From Candidatus Siliceabacter maunaloa (GTDB lineage: Bacteria > Actinomycetota > Thermoleophilia > Solirubrobacterales > Solirubrobacteraceae): a stretch of 64,000 bases of DNA. The notes beneath the pieces were generated by a model. The model searched no databases and was not told the DNA's origin. It saw nothing but the letters and a program-made list of their open reading frames with translations. Positions 62,581 to 64,000 of this stretch are shown here, piece by piece; position 1 is the stretch's first letter; each line of letters begins with the position of its first letter. A program made the position numbers and the translations under genes. The DNA is taken from the NCBI GenBank assembly GCA_024330185.1, contig JANDLV010000001.1:106621-170620 (forward strand), in the 5' to 3' direction.

Positions 62581-63452
62581 GCGACGTTCACCGCGACCTT
62601 GAGCGCACCGTCCTGGATGGCGACCGGCACAGCGGCCAGGCCGGGATCCCGGGGGCGGTCGTCGACCCGCTTGCCCGAGCGCGCGTCGAAGGCGCAGTTG
62701 TGCCAGGGGCAGACCAGCGCCGCGCCCGCCAGCCGGCCGCCGTCCAGCGTCGAGCGGTCGTCGGTGGGGCAGACGTTCCTGAAGGCGTAGACCTCGCCGT
62801 CGACGTTGGCCAGCAGGATCGCGTGGCCTCCGGCGTCGACGCCCATGAGCTCCCCGGGCGACAGGTCCGCGAGCTTTGCCACTTCCTCGAACACCGGCTT
62901 GCGCAGGTTCTCGATCTGGAGCAGCTCGGGCCCGGGCGCGGGTGCTCCGCCGCCATTGCTGGGCTTGAAGCCCTCGAGCGAGATCTGAAGCAGGCCCGAC
63001 CCGCCGTTGCCGTTGCCCTGCTCGGCACCCTCGGGCTCGTGGGCCACGACCTCCTTGAAGTTCTCGTAGCGCTCGCGCAGGATCTCCTCCACGCCGCGGC
63101 GCAGCGTGATCGCCGAGCCCGCGCACCCGTTGCAGGCGCCGCTCATCTGCACGTGCACGACGCCGTCGTCGACGTCGAGCAGCTCGAGCCCACCGCCGTG
63201 GGACTCGATGTAGGGGCGGATCTCGTCGAGCGCCTCCTCGACCGCGATCTGCTCGTCGAGCGGCACGAGGTCGTACATCGACAGCAGGGCCCGCGCGACC
63301 GGATCGTCGTGGTCGCCGGCGGCGATCAGCTCGAGCCCGGGACGGTGGATGGCGTCCATGAGCTGGAGCAGCAGCAGCGCGCGCTCGTCGCCGTCACGCT
63401 CGAGCGTGCCGACCAGCGTCTCGAGCTCCTTTACGGCCTGGTCAAACTCCAT
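62577..63452 (-). CDS. NifU-domain / Rieske-like fusion protein
   Basis: The 291-residue protein combines a NifU C-terminal domain with its Fe-S-binding C107-x2-C110 (SGACNGCAGS) and a C-terminal Rieske-like domain. The second Rieske ligand pair is intact (C248-P-W-H251), but the first reads C228-P-T230 with no histidine, so a standard [2Fe-2S] cluster could not form. It may deliver Fe-S clusters or an electron path to a hydrogenase. It overlaps the upstream HybD-like gene by 22 bases. Confidence 0.85.
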   Translation of the reverse strand: MEFDQAVKELETLVGTLERDGDERALLLLQLMDAIHRPGLELIAAGDHDDPVARALLSMYDLVPLDEQIAVEEALDEIRPYIESHGGGLELLDVDDGVVHVQMSGACNGCAGSAITLRRGVEEILRERYENFKEVVAHEPEGAEQGNGNGGSGLLQISLEGFKPSNGGGAPAPGPELLQIENLRKPVFEEVAKLADLSPGELMGVDAGGHAILLANVDGEVYAFRNVCPTDDRSTLDGGRLAGAALVCPWHNCAFDARSGKRVDDRPRDPGLAAVPVAIQDGALKVAVNVA

Positions 63453-63904
63453 ACCGCCTCCTCAAGTTCTGGGAGCTTGGCCTCGACCACGGGGCTGAAG
63501 CCCTCGCCCCATGTCTCGTCCGCAGGCTCGATCTCGACGACGCGCACATCCTCGGGAAAGGCCCCGAACGCCTCGGTGATGATCAACAGGTTGTCGAGCG
63601 AGACCGTGCCCGTCACCGCCTCCGACACCCGATTCTGGATCTCCTTCGGGGAGGGTAGTTCATGGTCCCAACGATAGGTCGTCACCGTGCCCGGCTCCCG
63701 GCCGCGCGCGATGCCCGCGACCAGCACGATGCGGTCGTAGGCCTCGCGTTCCTGGAGGTTGAAGATGAACCCGATCGGGTGATAGCCCAGATCCTCTACT
63801 TCGATCCTGTCGGTCGCGGCCGCCGCGAGCTGGTCGGTCAGGATTACCCCCACCGCGTTGTCGCGCAGGAAGCGGTAGCCGACACCGCCGACCAGCACGC
63901 GCAT
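63431..63904 (-). CDS. Degenerate HybD-like protein
   Basis: The 157-residue protein follows the endopeptidase fold pattern (VLVGGVGYRFLRDNAVGV at the N-terminus). However, the GxGN motif has become GVGY, and the second metal ligand position reads VAGIARG instead of D-x-x-D. It probably no longer cleaves and may act as a scaffold or nickel-state sensor. It lies between the edge gene and the NifU-Rieske gene in one operon. Confidence 0.7.
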   Translation of the reverse strand: MRVLVGGVGYRFLRDNAVGVILTDQLAAAATDRIEVEDLGYHPIGFIFNLQEREAYDRIVLVAGIARGREPGTVTTYRWDHELPSPKEIQNRVSEAVTGTVSLDNLLIITEAFGAFPEDVRVVEIEPADETWGEGFSPVVEAKLPELEEAVWSLTRP

Positions 63905-63926
63905 GGCGTTGGCGCTCCCAACCGCT

Positions 63927-64000
63927 CTAGTGCTCGTGGGGACCTTCCGACCCGCAGGCGCAGGTGATGACTTCGCGGGTGATGGTGCGGTCGTCGGTGT
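63927..64000 (-). CDS. C-terminus of an upstream operon gene (partial)
   Basis: The last 23 codons before TAG at 63927 read TDDRTITREVITCACGSEGP then HEH. The C-A-C and terminal histidines suggest a metal site, but the hydrogenase large-subunit end motif (DPCxxCxxH) is not visible. The gene lies at the head of the visible hydrogenase accessory operon, 22 bases before the degenerate HybD gene. Its identity cannot be read from this fragment. Confidence 0.6.
   Translation of the reverse strand, partial: TDDRTITREVITCACGSEGPHEH

Noticed and set aside
63927..64000. C-terminus of the [NiFe] large subunit
   Set aside because: The large-subunit end motif DPCxxCxxH is absent, and too little sequence is visible to claim it.

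Overview
The window is 64 kb of very GC-rich, gene-dense DNA. It has many GTG starts, frequent 1-13 base overlaps between consecutive genes (ATGA and GTGA junctions), and numerous starts preceded by a TAnnnT box only 6-9 bases upstream, the layout of leaderless actinobacterial transcripts. An LPFTG wall-anchored protein, an InhA-like enoyl reductase, a DivIVA-like protein, an AceE-type pyruvate dehydrogenase and a PucR regulator all suggest a Gram-positive, aerobic, high-GC actinobacterium. The order Solirubrobacterales (Thermoleophilia) is my best guess. This placement is inference; no rRNA gene is present to test it.

Left part (1-24.8 kb): a membrane Rieske protein, a broken PAS-EAL gene, a sortase-type surface protein, an AbrB-like membrane protein and a NarL-type two-component pair. 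Next comes a tightly overlapping type II fatty-acid synthesis run (fabD-fabH-fabG-acp-fabF-acyl-CoA carboxyltransferase-fabI-SDR). It is followed by a metallophosphoesterase, an acyl-CoA dehydrogenase, a DivIVA-like protein, a family 3 glycosidase, msrA, a membrane diguanylate cyclase, lipoproteins and a universal stress protein.

Middle (24.8-50.6 kb): a tandem 36-bp repeat, a secreted subtilase, tadA, tRNA-Ser(CGA), an ABC exporter, an HTH/nucleotidyltransferase toxin-antitoxin-like pair, the pyruvate dehydrogenase operon (E1-E2-E3), an SRPBCC pair, an aminopeptidase and tRNA-Ser(GGA). A single-chain pyruvate carboxylase follows, with a VapBC module on each side. Then come rmlC, ctaA (heme A synthase), a Crp-like regulator, a secreted glycosidase with a structured leader, and an acyl desaturase divergent from a PucR regulator. 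Central metabolism here links pyruvate to acetyl-CoA (PDH), oxaloacetate (pyruvate carboxylase) and membrane lipid (FAS-II, desaturase).

Right part (50.6-64 kb): a five-gene peptide/nickel-type ABC importer operon ending in a methyltransferase, a third VapBC module, a Schlafen/AlbA-type ATPase, and a leftward operon of hydrogenase accessory genes. That operon holds a HybD-like endopeptidase, a degenerate HybD paralogue, a NifU-Rieske fusion, a MoxR ATPase and a CoxE-like VWA protein. It resembles the accessory set of actinobacterial high-affinity [NiFe] hydrogenases. The structural genes would lie beyond the right edge.

Regulatory DNA includes several autoregulatory-looking palindromes, strong GC-rich terminator hairpins (two of them overlapping coding sequence), and a pair of related hairpin elements, one upstream of each tRNA-Ser gene.
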